Shown here: piece by piece, positions 9,594 to 19,160 of the stretch
Position numbering within the stretch: the stretch's first letter is position 1
Layout: each line of letters begins with the position of its first letter
Assembly (NCBI GenBank): GCA_902635545.1
Contig: CACPOL010000005.1
Span: 1 to 64,000 of the forward strand
DNA length: 64,000 bases
Direction: 5' to 3'
Source: an uncultured Pelagibacteraceae bacterium
GTDB lineage: Bacteria; Pseudomonadota; Alphaproteobacteria; Pelagibacterales; Pelagibacteraceae
Translations under genes and position numbers: made by a program
Notes under the pieces: model-generated
Told to the model about the DNA's origin: nothing
Database searches by the model: none
What the model saw: only the letters and a program-made list of their open reading frames with translations

Positions 9594-11132
9594 TTAAATC
9601 TTGGGAAAAATTATTTCAATATTTGCTCCTCTTTGATTGATATTATTTGACGCTGTAATAGTTGCGCTGTGAAGATCCACAAGGTTTTTTACAATATTTA
9701 AGCCTAATCCTGAATGTTCGCCAAATTTATCAGGTCTATTACTGTAAAATCTGTCAAAAATTTTTTTTGTTTCCTTTTCTTTAAAACCTTTACCTTCGTC
9801 AATTACTTTAAGGGATATTGTATTGTCGCTATTTTTAAAAATAGAAACTATAATAGTTTTATTATCCTCACTAAAAGAAATTGAATTATCTAGCAAATTT
9901 GCAATTATTTGTTCTATTCTATTTTCAATGCCAAAAATAAAATAATCAAAATTTTTATCCTTTTTTTCAAATAAAATATTTATTCCTCTTTTTACTTTAT
10001 AAATATTGTTAAAATCATCTACAACTGATTTTATAATTGTTTCTAAATTAATTTTTTTCTTTTTTTCTTTACTTAAGGCAACTTCATCTTTTAACATTTG
10101 AGAATAATCAGTTATTAGTCTTTCTATTCTCTCTACATCATGGCTTAGTATATCTACTAATTTATTTCTTTGTGAAGAGTCTTCTGTCTCACTTAAAATT
10201 TCTGATGCACTTTTCAATGATGCTAATGGATTTCTAATTTCATGAACTAAATCTGTTGAAAAATTTTCTGCGTTTGAAATTCTTTTTTGAAGTTCATTTG
10301 TCATATCATCTAAAGATTTTGACAAAAGTCCTAATTCATCGTTTCTATTTTTTAATCTTTCAATATTAGTTTTTTTTCTACTTTTTTCTTTAATCATATT
10401 TGTGTATAAAACTAAATTCTGAATAGGTTTTAAAAAATATCTATTCAATACAAATGAAAATATAAAAATAACAATAGCAACAAAAATTGCTGTCCTAATA
10501 ATAAAACTTCTTCTTTCATCAATTGCAGATTTTATGTCATTTGCATTTTCTGTAATTGCTAAAAATCCAATATTCCTACCCTCGAATGAGACATTTTTAA
10601 TTGTAATTAATAAAAATTGATTATAATTTTCCTCAGTAAAAGTATAAGGCTTTCCATAATCTTTAGAAGATACATAAGTAGTAATTATTTCTTTAAGTGG
10701 AACTGTTGTTGGTTGTGTTGTATTTTTTTTTTGTAAAGCTTTAGGTTTTTTTTCTTTATCAATAATTTCTGACTCAACTACATTTAATCTCTGTGAAAAA
10801 GATCTTGGGTCTAAGTCTAAAGTATCAGTATCGCCTACTAATTTAAACTCATTATTAAATAAAATTACTCTATCCAAGTTTTGAAATAAAAACCTTGTTG
10901 AAAATAAAAATTTTCTAATATCATCATTTTCAAACTTTATTTTTAATCTTTTAATATGTTCAGTTGTATTATCTATAATCTTGATATGATTAGCAGTTTT
11001 TTTTTGGATTAAATTAGGCTGAACACCTTTTAAATAAATCAATGTAAATAAACCAATAATTGTAAAAAAAATTAGATTTATTAATAAAAATTTTTTTAAA
11101 ATAGATAAATTTTTTAAAAGTTTATTTATCAT
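9594..11132 (-). CDS. Sensor histidine kinase (ChvG-like)
   Basis: Two TM segments, HAMP, LVHEIRNPLASLKSASEIL H-box, HATPase G-boxes; overlaps response regulator. Confidence 0.88.
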   Translation of the reverse strand: MINKLLKNLSILKKFLLINLIFFTIIGLFTLIYLKGVQPNLIQKKTANHIKIIDNTTEHIKRLKIKFENDDIRKFLFSTRFLFQNLDRVILFNNEFKLVGDTDTLDLDPRSFSQRLNVVESEIIDKEKKPKALQKKNTTQPTTVPLKEIITTYVSSKDYGKPYTFTEENYNQFLLITIKNVSFEGRNIGFLAITENANDIKSAIDERRSFIIRTAIFVAIVIFIFSFVLNRYFLKPIQNLVLYTNMIKEKSRKKTNIERLKNRNDELGLLSKSLDDMTNELQKRISNAENFSTDLVHEIRNPLASLKSASEILSETEDSSQRNKLVDILSHDVERIERLITDYSQMLKDEVALSKEKKKKINLETIIKSVVDDFNNIYKVKRGINILFEKKDKNFDYFIFGIENRIEQIIANLLDNSISFSEDNKTIIVSIFKNSDNTISLKVIDEGKGFKEKETKKIFDRFYSNRPDKFGEHSGLGLNIVKNLVDLHSATITASNNINQRGANIEIIFPKI

Positions 11133-11839
11133 TAACTAACGTTCCATCTATATCCACTTCCATATCTAGTCTCAATAGCTGAAAAATTAGGGTCAATTTT
11201 TTTAAACTTTTTTCTTATTCTCTTAACATGGCTATCAATAGTTCTGTCCTCAATATCTGTATCTTCTCTATAGGCTATATCCATTAACTGTGCCCTTTCT
11301 TTAATTATTCCTGGACGTTTAGCTAATTCTTTTACAATTAAAAATTCTGTTGTTGTTAGTTTGTCGGGTAATTGTTTACCATTCCACTCACATTCTAATT
11401 GAGACGGGTCTAATTTTAGCTTCCCATGCAAAATTATATTTTTTGTATCCTCTAAATTTTGACTCGCATCTTTTTTTCTCAATTGTACTCTTATTCGTTC
11501 AATTAAAACTTTTATAGAAAAACCTCCAGATTTTTTTACAAAATCATCTGCTCCAAGCTTTAGTCCCAATAACTCATCAATTTCGTCATCTTTTGAAGTT
11601 AAAAAAATTACTGGTAATGAAGTTTTTTTTCTTAATTTTTTCAAAAGCTCCTCTCCGTCCATTTTTGGCATTTTTATATCTATAATTGCAAGATCAGGGG
11701 GAGATCTTGTTAAGCCTATTAAGGCACTTTCACCATCTATATAAGTTTGAACTTTAAAGCCCTCTTTTTCAAGTGCTATACTTATACTTGTAAGTATATT
11801 TCTATCATCGTCAATTAATGCGATTGTTTGTGTTAGCAT
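11132..11839 (-). CDS. OmpR-family response regulator (ChvI-like)
   Basis: ALIDDDRNILTSI, IIDIKMPKMDGEELL, winged-helix C-terminus RTIDSHVKRIRKKF...RYGSGYRW. Confidence 0.9.
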   Translation of the reverse strand: MLTQTIALIDDDRNILTSISIALEKEGFKVQTYIDGESALIGLTRSPPDLAIIDIKMPKMDGEELLKKLRKKTSLPVIFLTSKDDEIDELLGLKLGADDFVKKSGGFSIKVLIERIRVQLRKKDASQNLEDTKNIILHGKLKLDPSQLECEWNGKQLPDKLTTTEFLIVKELAKRPGIIKERAQLMDIAYREDTDIEDRTIDSHVKRIRKKFKKIDPNFSAIETRYGSGYRWNVS

Positions 11840-11889
11840 ATAGTACTTTAAAAATACTAAATTGTTCTAAATTGGGCAATCCAAATTTC

Positions 11890-14664
11890 TTAATGAAGAA
11901 TACCCCAATTATCCCCTGTATTAATATCAATTGTCAACGGTATAGAAAATGAGTGTAAATCGCTTTTAACTACACTAGCCATCTCTTCTTTAATGATTTT
12001 GACAGTTTTTTTTACCTCATTTTTAGGCACCTCAAAAATTAGTTCGTCGTGGATTTGAAGAAGTATTTTAATTTTATCATTTTTTAACTCCTTAAGTCTC
12101 TTATCTAACCTAATCATTGCCAGCCTCATTATCTCTGAAGCAGAACCTTGAATAGGAGCATTTATAGCAGCTCTTTCTTGAAAATTTCGTACATTAAAAT
12201 TCTTATCATTTATGGAGTTAAAATAAGAGCGCCTTCCAAAAATATTATTTACATAACCGCTTCTTCTACAAAATTTTATTGTATCTTCCATATAAATTTT
12301 AATCTCTGGAAACTTGTTAAAATATGCATTTAAAAATTCAGCAGCCTCATGATTAGAAACATTGATTTGCTTGGCTAGCCCATATTGAGATATTCCATAA
12401 ATAATACCAAAATTTATAGCTTTAGCTTTTCTACGCATATCTTGATTTACTTTTTTGATGTCAATGTTAAATACCTGGCTTGCTGTTAAAGAGTGAATAT
12501 CTTCGTTATTTTTAAACGCTTTTTTTAATTCTTTAACATTAGCAAGATCAGCTAAAATTCTCATTTCTATTTGATTATAATCAGCTGAAATTAATTCAAA
12601 TCCTTTTTCAGCTATAAATGCTTTTCTAATGTCTTTTCCATCTTCACTTTTAATTGGAATATTTTGTAAATTTGGATCGCTTGAAGCAAGTCTACCAGTA
12701 TTAGTAGCTGCTAACAAAAAAGAGGTGTGAACTCTTTTGGTATTTGGATTAATGTGTTCTTGTAAAGAGTCAGTATAAGTGTTTTTAAGTTTTGAAACTT
12801 GACGCCAATCTAAAACTAATTGAGGAAACTTATGACCCTTAAAAGCTAAATCCTCTAAAACACTTGCGCTAGTTGCAAAACTTCCCTTTTTAGTTTTTTT
12901 TAGCACTGCTATTTTTAAATCATTATAGATAATTTCACCTAACTGTTTTGGTGATCCTATATTGAATTCTTTTTTTGAAATATTAAAAATATCTTTTTCG
13001 AGCTTTTTTATTTTTTTTTCAAACTTTTCAGATAATATCTTTAAAAACTTTTTATCAATTTTAATACCTTCAATTTCCATATTTGCTAAAATTTTTATTA
13101 AAGGTTTTTCAAAGGTTTCATATAGATTTGTTAATTTTTCTACTTTAAGACTTTTATTGAAAATTTTATACAACCTAAAAGTAATATCAGCATCTTCTGC
13201 CGCGTACTCCATAGCTTTGTTGATTTCAACTTCACTAAAATTTATTTCTTTTTTCCCGGTCCCCACTATTTCTTTATAAGAAATTGTTTTATGCCCTAAA
13301 TGAATTTCAGATAAAGTATCCATATTATGTCGATTTTTACCCGCACTTAAAACGTAAGACATAAGCATTGTATCCTCAATACTATTCATTTCAATTCCAT
13401 GTTTAAGTAAAACAATAAAATCAAATTTTATATTTTGACCAATTTTTTTAATACTCCTATCTCTAAGAATAGGTTTTAGCTTTTTTAAAACATCCTCTTT
13501 TTTAAGAGACTTTCCTGATTTATGCCCAACCGGAATATAACAAGCTTTTCCAATTTTGGTGCAAAGAGAAATTCCAACCAAATTAGCTTGGTGTGGATCT
13601 AGAGAACTCGTCTCAGTATCAATTGCAAGCTCTCCTTTTTCCTCGGCTTCTTTAATCCATTCATCAATTTGATCAACATTAGTTATTAGAGAATAATTTT
13701 TCTTGTCTATTGGTTGATGACTTTTTTCTGTGGCATGATCATTGTTAGAAGATTTAAACTTTATTTCACCGTAGACAGAAATTGCAGAACTTAATAGACG
13801 ATTAAATTCCATATCTCTTAAAAACTTATATAATTTTTCTTTGTTAATTTCTTTGAGTTTTAATTCATCTAAAGATTTTTCTAAAGGCACATCTTTTTTT
13901 AGAGTTACTAACTTCTTGCTTAAAATTGCTTTATCTTTATTTTCAATTAGACTTTCTCTTCTTTTGTTTTGTTTTATTTCATGAGCACTTTCTAATAGAT
14001 TTTCTAAATTTTTATATTTGTTAATTAACTCCGCAGCTGTTTTTACTCCAATTCCAGGTACACCTGGAACATTATCACTACTATCACCGGCTAAAGCCTG
14101 TACATCTATTACCTTATTAGAATCTACACCAAATTTTTTTTTTATATCTTCGGAAGAAATAAATTTGTTTTTTATTGGATCAAATAATCTCACATTCTTT
14201 TTATACAACTGCATTAAATCTTTATCTGAAGAAACAATTGTAACATCACTACCCTTTTCTAAGATTTTTTCTGTGTACGTTGCTATTAAATCATCTGCTT
14301 CATAATTTATCATTTCAATTGATGGTAAATTAAAAGCTAAAACTGATTTTCTAATATATTCAAATTGAGGCGCTAAATCATCGGGAGCCTCTGCTCGATT
14401 AGCCTTGTAATCAGAATAAATATCATTTCTGAAAGTTTTTCTTGCAGAGTCAAATATTACAGCAAAATGAGTTGGTTTTTTTAAATTTTCATTAGATTTA
14501 GAGTCCTCTAAGAGCTTAAAAAGCATGCTACAAAATCCACTTACAGCACCAGTAGGAAGGCCATCACTTTTTCTAGATAAGGGCGGCAAGGCATAATAAG
14601 CTCTAAAAATATATCCAGAGCCATCTATCAAATAAAAATTATCTTTTTTTTTTATTTTATCCAT
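11890..14664 (-). CDS. polA: DNA polymerase I
   Basis: 5'-exo (AGDSSDNVPGVPGIGVKTA), 3'-5' exo (LAIDTETSSLDP) and family A polymerase (DYNQIEMRILADLA, RRKAKAINFGIIYG, QIHDELIFEV) motifs. Confidence 0.97.
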   Translation of the reverse strand: MDKIKKKDNFYLIDGSGYIFRAYYALPPLSRKSDGLPTGAVSGFCSMLFKLLEDSKSNENLKKPTHFAVIFDSARKTFRNDIYSDYKANRAEAPDDLAPQFEYIRKSVLAFNLPSIEMINYEADDLIATYTEKILEKGSDVTIVSSDKDLMQLYKKNVRLFDPIKNKFISSEDIKKKFGVDSNKVIDVQALAGDSSDNVPGVPGIGVKTAAELINKYKNLENLLESAHEIKQNKRRESLIENKDKAILSKKLVTLKKDVPLEKSLDELKLKEINKEKLYKFLRDMEFNRLLSSAISVYGEIKFKSSNNDHATEKSHQPIDKKNYSLITNVDQIDEWIKEAEEKGELAIDTETSSLDPHQANLVGISLCTKIGKACYIPVGHKSGKSLKKEDVLKKLKPILRDRSIKKIGQNIKFDFIVLLKHGIEMNSIEDTMLMSYVLSAGKNRHNMDTLSEIHLGHKTISYKEIVGTGKKEINFSEVEINKAMEYAAEDADITFRLYKIFNKSLKVEKLTNLYETFEKPLIKILANMEIEGIKIDKKFLKILSEKFEKKIKKLEKDIFNISKKEFNIGSPKQLGEIIYNDLKIAVLKKTKKGSFATSASVLEDLAFKGHKFPQLVLDWRQVSKLKNTYTDSLQEHINPNTKRVHTSFLLAATNTGRLASSDPNLQNIPIKSEDGKDIRKAFIAEKGFELISADYNQIEMRILADLANVKELKKAFKNNEDIHSLTASQVFNIDIKKVNQDMRRKAKAINFGIIYGISQYGLAKQINVSNHEAAEFLNAYFNKFPEIKIYMEDTIKFCRRSGYVNNIFGRRSYFNSINDKNFNVRNFQERAAINAPIQGSASEIMRLAMIRLDKRLKELKNDKIKILLQIHDELIFEVPKNEVKKTVKIIKEEMASVVKSDLHSFSIPLTIDINTGDNWGILH

Positions 14665-14714
14665 TTAAATAATGTTATCTTAATTATTAAAATATTGTAA
14701 ACGTATTCAATTTT

Positions 14715-15641
14715 ATGAATAAAAAAAACATTCTATCCGTTAAAAACTTAGAAAAAATTTATACAACTAAAGAAAGTAATACTCATGCTTTAAATAATTT
14801 AAACTTAGACGTGAAAGAAGGAGAAATATTTGGTTTGTTGGGGCCAAATGGGGCTGGCAAAACAACATTTATAAATATATTAGGTGGAACCGTTATTAAA
14901 ACTTCTGGGACCGTTAATGTTTGGGGCTTCAACCTTGATAAAAATCCAAGACAAGTAAGAGCATCAATTGGTATTGTTCCTCAGGAAGTTAATTTAGATC
15001 CTTTTTTTAGCCCAAAAAAACTTTTAGAACTTCAAGCAGGTTTGTATGGAATACCAAAAAAAGATCGAATTACTGATACAATATTAAAACTAGTATCCTT
15101 AGATCATAAAGCAAATAGTTATGCCAGAAGTTTGTCAGGCGGAATGAAAAGAAGACTTTTGGTAGCTAAAGCACTTGTTCATCAACCACCAATAGTTTTT
15201 CTTGATGAGCCAACAGCAGGTGTAGATGTTGAGTTGAGAAAAAAATTATGGGAAAATGTTAAACTGCTTAATAATAGAGGTGTCACTATTATTCTTACAA
15301 CTCATTATATAGAAGAGGCTGAAAAAATGTGTGATCGAGTTGGGATTCTTAATAAAGGAAATTTGATTGCTCTTGATACAACAAAAAATCTATTAGAAAA
15401 AATTCAAACAAAAAAAGTTAAAATTAAAACTGATAAAAATATTGAAATAGTTGATAATGAATTAAGTTCGTTAAAATTAATTTCAAAATCAGAAAATTCT
15501 ATAAATATATCTTACGAAAAAAGTAAAATAAGTATGGAACAATTGATTCAATTGATTAAAAAAAAAAATGCAATAATCAAAGATATTTCAACTGATGATG
15601 GTGATTTAGAAGATGTTTTCCTTCGTTTAACAAAAAACTAG
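14715..15641 (+). CDS. ABC-2-type transporter ATP-binding protein (CcmA/YadG-like)
   Basis: Walker A GPNGAGKTT, signature LSGGMKRR, Walker B PIVFLDEPTAGVD. Confidence 0.92.
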   Translation: MNKKNILSVKNLEKIYTTKESNTHALNNLNLDVKEGEIFGLLGPNGAGKTTFINILGGTVIKTSGTVNVWGFNLDKNPRQVRASIGIVPQEVNLDPFFSPKKLLELQAGLYGIPKKDRITDTILKLVSLDHKANSYARSLSGGMKRRLLVAKALVHQPPIVFLDEPTAGVDVELRKKLWENVKLLNNRGVTIILTTHYIEEAEKMCDRVGILNKGNLIALDTTKNLLEKIQTKKVKIKTDKNIEIVDNELSSLKLISKSENSINISYEKSKISMEQLIQLIKKKNAIIKDISTDDGDLEDVFLRLTKN

Positions 15642-15676
15642 CTTATTTAATTAATTAATAGTAAATTAATTGACTT

Positions 15677-16228
15677 ATGGAATCAATAAAAAATAATCTT
15701 ACTTATAAAATAATCAAAATATTTTTAGTAATATTTCTAGGTTCAATTGCATTAACAATATCTGCAAAAATAAAAATACCTTTTTATCCAGTACCAATGA
15801 CAATGCAAACATTTGTAGTTTTATTTCTCGGAATAGCTTTTGGTCCTAAAATTGGTTTAGCCACAGTAGGTTTATATTTAATTGAAGGAATTGCAGGTAT
15901 ACCAGTTTTTTCTAATTCACCAGAGAAAGGTGTAGGCTTAGTTTATTTTACTGGCCCTACGATGGGTTATTTGATTGGTTTTTTAGTAGCTAGTTTTTTA
16001 GCTGGTTATCTAGATTTTGGAAAAAATATTTTTCAAATTTTTATTAAATTAATTTTATCAGTTTCAGTTATATATATATTTGGAGTTTTTTGGCTTGGAA
16101 TTTTAATTGGGTTTGAAAAACCCATTATAGAGTTAGGGGTAAAACCTTTTTTATTAGCTGAATTATTTAAGATTTGTCTTTTAACTTTATTGGCTAAAAA
16201 AATAATTAATTTTAGAAAATTTATTTAG
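15677..16228 (+). CDS. bioY: Biotin transporter BioY
   Basis: IPFYPVPMTMQTFVVLFLG, FTGPTMGYLIGFLVAS: BioY signatures. Confidence 0.9.
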   Translation: MESIKNNLTYKIIKIFLVIFLGSIALTISAKIKIPFYPVPMTMQTFVVLFLGIAFGPKIGLATVGLYLIEGIAGIPVFSNSPEKGVGLVYFTGPTMGYLIGFLVASFLAGYLDFGKNIFQIFIKLILSVSVIYIFGVFWLGILIGFEKPIIELGVKPFLLAELFKICLLTLLAKKIINFRKFI

Positions 16229-16790
16229 GAGATCTTTTAGATAAAATTCTTTGAAGTGTTCTTCTATGCATTTTAAGTCTTCTTGCAGTCTCTGAAACAT
16301 TCCGATTGCACAATTCAAAAACTCGGTGAATATGTTCCCATTTTACTCTATCTGCTGACATAGGATTTTCTGGTGGATCAGCTTTTTTTTGAGGATCAGC
16401 TAATAATGCTTTTTCCACGTCATCTGCATCTGCTGGCTTCGCTAAATAATCAATTGCACCTTCTTTTATAGCTGCAACAGCTGTTGGAATGTTTCCATAT
16501 CCTGTCAACATAACGATTCGACTTTGAGAGTTACTAGACTGAATTTCTTTTACAACCTCAAGTCCATTTCCATCATTTAATCTTAGATCAACGACCGCAA
16601 AACCTGGTTTGCCAGACCTGACTGCTTCAATTCCTCTTTGTACACCTTCAGCTTGAATTACGGAAAAACCTTTCTTTTCCATCGCTCTTGCTAATCTTTC
16701 CCTAAATGGATTATCATCATCGACAATTATTAGGGATTTATTATCAAAATCAGTCAATTTTTTTAAGTTACTGTTAATCATCATAATCAT
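16221..16790 (-). CDS. Response regulator of the ActR/RegA (PrrA) family
   Basis: Receiver domain (IIVDDDNPFRERLARAMEKKGF, MLTGYGNIPTAVAAIKEGAIDYLAKPAD) and Fis-like HTH NVSETARRLKMHRRTLQRIL. Confidence 0.9.
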   Translation of the reverse strand: MIMMINSNLKKLTDFDNKSLIIVDDDNPFRERLARAMEKKGFSVIQAEGVQRGIEAVRSGKPGFAVVDLRLNDGNGLEVVKEIQSSNSQSRIVMLTGYGNIPTAVAAIKEGAIDYLAKPADADDVEKALLADPQKKADPPENPMSADRVKWEHIHRVFELCNRNVSETARRLKMHRRTLQRILSKRSPK

Positions 16791-16814
16791 ATATGGTTGT
16801 TATTAACTTTATTT

Positions 16815-16851
16815 CAATACCCATTATTTCCTTTACTTTAAAGGGGTATTG
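16815..16851 (+). promoter_or_regulatory. Inverted repeat (CAATACCC ... GGGTATTG) in regA/odc divergent spacer; operator or leader hairpin
   Basis: Perfect 8-bp arms 16815-16822 and 16844-16851; the 21-nt interior contains CTTTACTTTAAAG. Confidence 0.5.
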
Positions 16852-16873
16852 CCGTATTTGCTTGCTGATATGT

Positions 16874-16904
16874 AAGTTTTTAAAATAATTTAAAAACTTT
16901 TTTT
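16874..16904 (+). terminator. Terminator-like hairpin in the 5' leader of the decarboxylase gene (putative attenuator)
   Basis: AAGTTTTTAAA-ATAA-TTTAAAAACTT, perfect 11-bp arms, followed by a T tract; no + strand gene ends just upstream. Confidence 0.45.
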
Positions 16905-16930
16905 GTTAAATTTTTTTGGGGGCATATTAA

Positions 16931-18115
16931 ATGCAAAAATTTAAAAGTGTTGACGATTTAGTTAGTCAACTCAAACCAGAGAAACCGGTATATTGTATCA
17001 GAAAAAAATTGATACATGTTGCATCTAAAACTTTTCAAAAAAAATTTCCGGGTAAAATATTATACGCTGTAAAAACCAATCCTCATCCCGAGGTCTTAAA
17101 AACAATTTCTGAAAGTGGTATTAATGATTTTGATATAGCCTCAATTAAAGAAATTGAGGAAATAAAAAAAGTAAATCCTAATGCAAAATGTTCTTACATG
17201 CATACGGTCAAAAGTAGAGAAAGTATTAAAACTGCGTACTTTAAATTTAATGTTAAAACTTTTTCATTAGACACAAAAGATGAATTAATAAAAATAATTG
17301 AAAGTACAAAAAATGCAAAAGACTTAGAATTATTTGTTAGAGTCGCAGTATCAAATGAACATGCTGAAATTGATTTATCAAAAAAATTTGGGGCATTATC
17401 ATCTGAAGCAATTGGTTTATTGAGATTGACAAATCAATATGCAAAAAAAGTAGGTTTAAGTTTTCATGTTGGTTCGCAATGTATGCATCCAATATCTTAT
17501 GATAAAGGAATTACAGAAATAGGAAATATTATTAAAAAAACAAAAATAATTCCTGACTTTATTAATATAGGAGGAGGGTTTCCAACTATATATCCAGACC
17601 TTATACCTCAATCTTTAGATAATTATTTTTTAGAAATTAAAAAAAGTTTAAAAAAACTAAAAATAAATAAAATGCCACAAATAATATGTGAACCTGGCAG
17701 AGCACTTGTAGCAGAAAGTGGTTCTACAATTGTAAAAATTAATTTAAGGAAAAAACAGAAATTATATATTAACGATGGAACCTATGGAACATTGTTTGAT
17801 GCAGGTACACCAAATATAGTTTATCCTGCACGGCTAGTAAAAAATGATTGTGGAAAAATTATTTCAAAAAAATTGACTGCATTTGATTTTTATGGTCCCA
17901 CATGTGATAGTATGGATTACATGAAAGGTCCTTTTATACTTCCAAATAATATAAAAGAAAATGATTACATTGAGTTAGGACAATTAGGAGCGTATGGTAT
18001 AACATTTAGAACTCAATTTAATGGTTTTTATTCAGATGAAATTTATGAGGTTGAAGATAATCCTATTATGACAATGTATGCTAAGGAAATACCTAAAGGC
18101 ATACTAGTTGCTTAA
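16931..18115 (+). CDS. PLP-dependent ornithine/lysine decarboxylase, alanine-racemase (type III) fold
   Basis: ILYAVKTNPHPEVLKTISESGINDFDIASIKEI (PLP Lys), SFHVGSQC, INIGGGFP, EPGRALVAESG, YGPTCDSMD. Confidence 0.9.
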   Translation: MQKFKSVDDLVSQLKPEKPVYCIRKKLIHVASKTFQKKFPGKILYAVKTNPHPEVLKTISESGINDFDIASIKEIEEIKKVNPNAKCSYMHTVKSRESIKTAYFKFNVKTFSLDTKDELIKIIESTKNAKDLELFVRVAVSNEHAEIDLSKKFGALSSEAIGLLRLTNQYAKKVGLSFHVGSQCMHPISYDKGITEIGNIIKKTKIIPDFINIGGGFPTIYPDLIPQSLDNYFLEIKKSLKKLKINKMPQIICEPGRALVAESGSTIVKINLRKKQKLYINDGTYGTLFDAGTPNIVYPARLVKNDCGKIISKKLTAFDFYGPTCDSMDYMKGPFILPNNIKENDYIELGQLGAYGITFRTQFNGFYSDEIYEVEDNPIMTMYAKEIPKGILVA

Positions 18116-19158
18116 TGATCAAAGATAAAAGTTTAGGACATAATAGTAAGAAAGATTTTCTAAAAAAGCCAATAGAACATATTGATATAACCTCATTTGA
18201 CTCAAGGAAAATTATTTCATCCATGAGTAAAATGTCTTTTGTATCAAGAGAAACCGCTAAGGCAGCCAAAATCTTTAATGAAATGATAAATGATAAAGAT
18301 TGTACAATCTTTTTGACTCTTGCGGGATCAACATCAGCTGCTGGATGTATGAATATATATAAAGATCTCGTTAAATATAATATGGTTGATGCAATAATTG
18401 CAACCGGAGCTTCAATAGTAGATATGGATTTTTTTGAGGCGTTAGGTTTTAGACATTATCAAGGTTCCCAATTTCAAGATGATACTGAGTTAAGAGATAA
18501 TTATATAGATAGAATATATGACACATATATTGATGAAGAAGAACTTCAAATTTGTGATAAAATTATATGTGATATAGCTGATAAACTAGAACCAAGAAGT
18601 TATACATCGAGAGAATTTATTTTTGAAATGGGTAGATATTTGAAAAAAAACTCTAAAAAAAAAGAGTCATTAATTGAAACTGCTTTTGATAACAACGTGC
18701 CTATTTTCTGTCCAGCATTTACTGACTCAAGTGCGGGATTTGGATTAGTGATACATCAAGAAAAAAGCCCAAATAAACACATAACCATAGACAGCATTAG
18801 AGAGTTTAGAGAACTAACAGAAATTAAAATAAAATCCAAAGGCTCTGGGCTTTTTATGATCGGTGGAGGTGTCCCAAAAAATTTTATACAAGATACAGTT
18901 ATATGTGCAGAACTTTTAGGTAAAAATGTTGACATGCATAAATATGCTGTTCAAATCACAGTTGCTGATAGTAGAGATGGTGCTTGTAGTAGCTCAACAT
19001 TAAAAGAGGCAAGCTCTTGGGGTAAAGTTGATATCACAAAAGAACAAATGGTTTTTGCAGAGGCAACAAGCGTATTGCCATTGATAGCCAGTAATGCATT
19101 TCATACGGGTGATTGGAAAAATAGAGACAGAAAAAACTTTACAAAAATTTTTGAATAA
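18115..19158 (+). CDS. Deoxyhypusine synthase-family protein (probable bacterial polyamine aminobutyl-transferring / homospermidine synthase-like enzyme)
   Basis: LTLAGSTSAAGCMNIYKDLV, ATGASIVDMDFFEALG, FCPAFTDSSAGFG, SSWGKV (aligns with the DHS catalytic-Lys motif SWGKI); TAATG overlap with the decarboxylase. Confidence 0.87.
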   Translation: MIKDKSLGHNSKKDFLKKPIEHIDITSFDSRKIISSMSKMSFVSRETAKAAKIFNEMINDKDCTIFLTLAGSTSAAGCMNIYKDLVKYNMVDAIIATGASIVDMDFFEALGFRHYQGSQFQDDTELRDNYIDRIYDTYIDEEELQICDKIICDIADKLEPRSYTSREFIFEMGRYLKKNSKKKESLIETAFDNNVPIFCPAFTDSSAGFGLVIHQEKSPNKHITIDSIREFRELTEIKIKSKGSGLFMIGGGVPKNFIQDTVICAELLGKNVDMHKYAVQITVADSRDGACSSSTLKEASSWGKVDITKEQMVFAEATSVLPLIASNAFHTGDWKNRDRKNFTKIFE

Positions 19159-19160
19159 AA

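Noticed and set aside
9581-9605. AACTTAAGTT palindrome between the sensor kinase and ahcY
   Set aside because: Short AT-rich palindrome expected by chance; no G/C pairs beyond two and no T tract in the right place.
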